The notes below the pieces were generated by a model that made no database searches, was not told where the DNA came from, and worked only from the letters and a program-made list of their open reading frames with translations. 64,000 nucleotides of DNA from Dermatophagoides farinae (lineage: Eukaryota; Arthropoda; Arachnida; Sarcoptiformes; Pyroglyphidae), in NCBI RefSeq assembly GCF_024713945.1, contig NC_134680.1, forward strand, positions 5,081,501 through 5,145,500. The letters run 5' to 3'. Made by a program: the position numbers and the translations under genes. The stretch's first letter is position 1. Every line of letters starts with the position of its first letter. Shown in pieces: positions 63,581 through 64,000 of this stretch.

Positions 63581-64000
63581 ATGGCATCGAATAATAAGAA
63601 TGTGATCATTATTGTGTTACCATCAATAGTTGCCATTCTTCTTTACTATACAATACGTATCCATCAATTACAATATGAACAACAGACATCCATAAAGATG
63701 ATAATCGATTCGTTAGATCGACGACCAAATGTTGATGATAATGTTGATCAAACACATAGACCATTGGCATGGATTTATGGTGAAAATGTATGTTGTAATG
63801 GTAATTTGTATGGCTGATGATTCGTTTTGTTTTTTTTTTTTTTTTTTGAATTTTTAGATGCAAGTCGGTTATCTTCATCATGTAATCGATCTGTTTCAAA
63901 AGGTTGGATTTCGTGTATGGACACGACGAGAACCACCACCGATTGATCGTTATGGTGATTGGCATGTATTATGGGCACATGAATATCCATTTACAGCCAG
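63581..64000 (+). CDS. Probable tubulin-tyrosine-ligase-like (TTLL) family protein, 5' part
   Basis: Exons 63581-63787 and 63858 onward (70-bp intron, phase 0); the gene continues beyond the right edge. The N-terminus MASNNKNVIIIVLPSIVAIL places a hydrophobic anchor at about residues 8-24, suggesting a type II membrane protein. Exon 2 starts with QVGYLHHVIDLFQKVGFRVW and continues TRREPPPIDRYGDWHVLWAH and EYPFTA. The GDW-VLW-H-YPF pattern is like the beginning of TTLL ATP-grasp enzymes such as nematode TTLL-15, from memory of that family. No catalytic residues fall in the window, so the assignment is tentative. Confidence 0.5.

Overview
The window looks like nuclear DNA of a small arthropod, most probably an acariform (sarcoptiform/astigmatid) mite. 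The evidence is indirect: a very AT-rich background with abundant CAT/ATG, CA/TG, GA and poly-A/T tracts, compact genes with introns mostly of 55 to 115 bp, and metazoan gene families whose coding regions carry Asn-, Gln-, His- and Asp-rich inserts. I could not run a database search, so the taxon is an inference. Gene calls rest on translated motifs recognised by eye, and splice junctions were placed by hand. For every multi-exon gene except importin-13 and AP-3 beta (below), the exon lengths and phases add up to an open reading frame.

Layout, left to right: (1) 1-1949, minus: four coding exons of a BTB/POZ protein that runs off the left edge. (2) 1950-14818: 12.9 kb without a credible gene, dense in simple repeats. 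(3) 14819-18645, minus: a 14-exon G-protein-coupled receptor kinase of the GRK2/beta-ARK type with an extra low-complexity tail. (4) 18646-26767: another repeat-rich non-coding stretch. (5) 26768-27541, plus: ARF6 in four exons, coding for exactly 175 residues. (6) 28309-28764, plus: a small unrecognised gene. (7) 29569-33261, minus: an inhibitory SMAD (SMAD6/7, Dad type) with the MH1 half and the MH2 half separated by a 2.2-kb intron. (8) 36449-38066, plus: BCKDHA, followed at 348 bp by (9) 38415-41371, plus: importin-13, and facing it (10) 41657-45604, minus: the AP-3 beta subunit. (11) 46701-48539, plus: a Sox/HMG-box factor. (12) 49812-50738, plus: an insulin/relaxin-like peptide precursor. 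(13) 51550-52767, plus: an unrecognised two-TM protein with a PPxY tail. (14) 54539-55306, minus: an unrecognised secreted protein. (15) 60453-61510, minus: proteasome activator PA28-gamma. (16) 62018-62172: a scrambled topoisomerase II relic. (17) 62581-63235: hAT-like terminal sequences, a duplicated block with partial tRNA-Pro copies, and an intact-looking tRNA-Pro(UGG) gene. (18) 63581-64000, plus: the first two exons of a probable TTLL-family protein.

The genes do not form one pathway. Several act in signalling and endomembrane traffic (GRK2, ARF6, I-SMAD, insulin-like peptide, AP-3 beta, possibly the PPxY protein); the rest are housekeeping (BCKDHA, importin-13, PA28-gamma, tRNA). Three apparent single-base +1 frameshifts occur in otherwise well-conserved host genes (two in importin-13, one in AP-3 beta), most simply explained as consensus errors or strain polymorphisms. 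I found no convincing wholly new biological system. The most unusual items are the insulin-like A chain with a CC-X5-C spacing and an internal signal peptide, the long tail on GRK2, the PPxY membrane protein, the palindromic GC island at 55.85-55.98 kb, and the tRNA-Pro/hAT repeat cluster.
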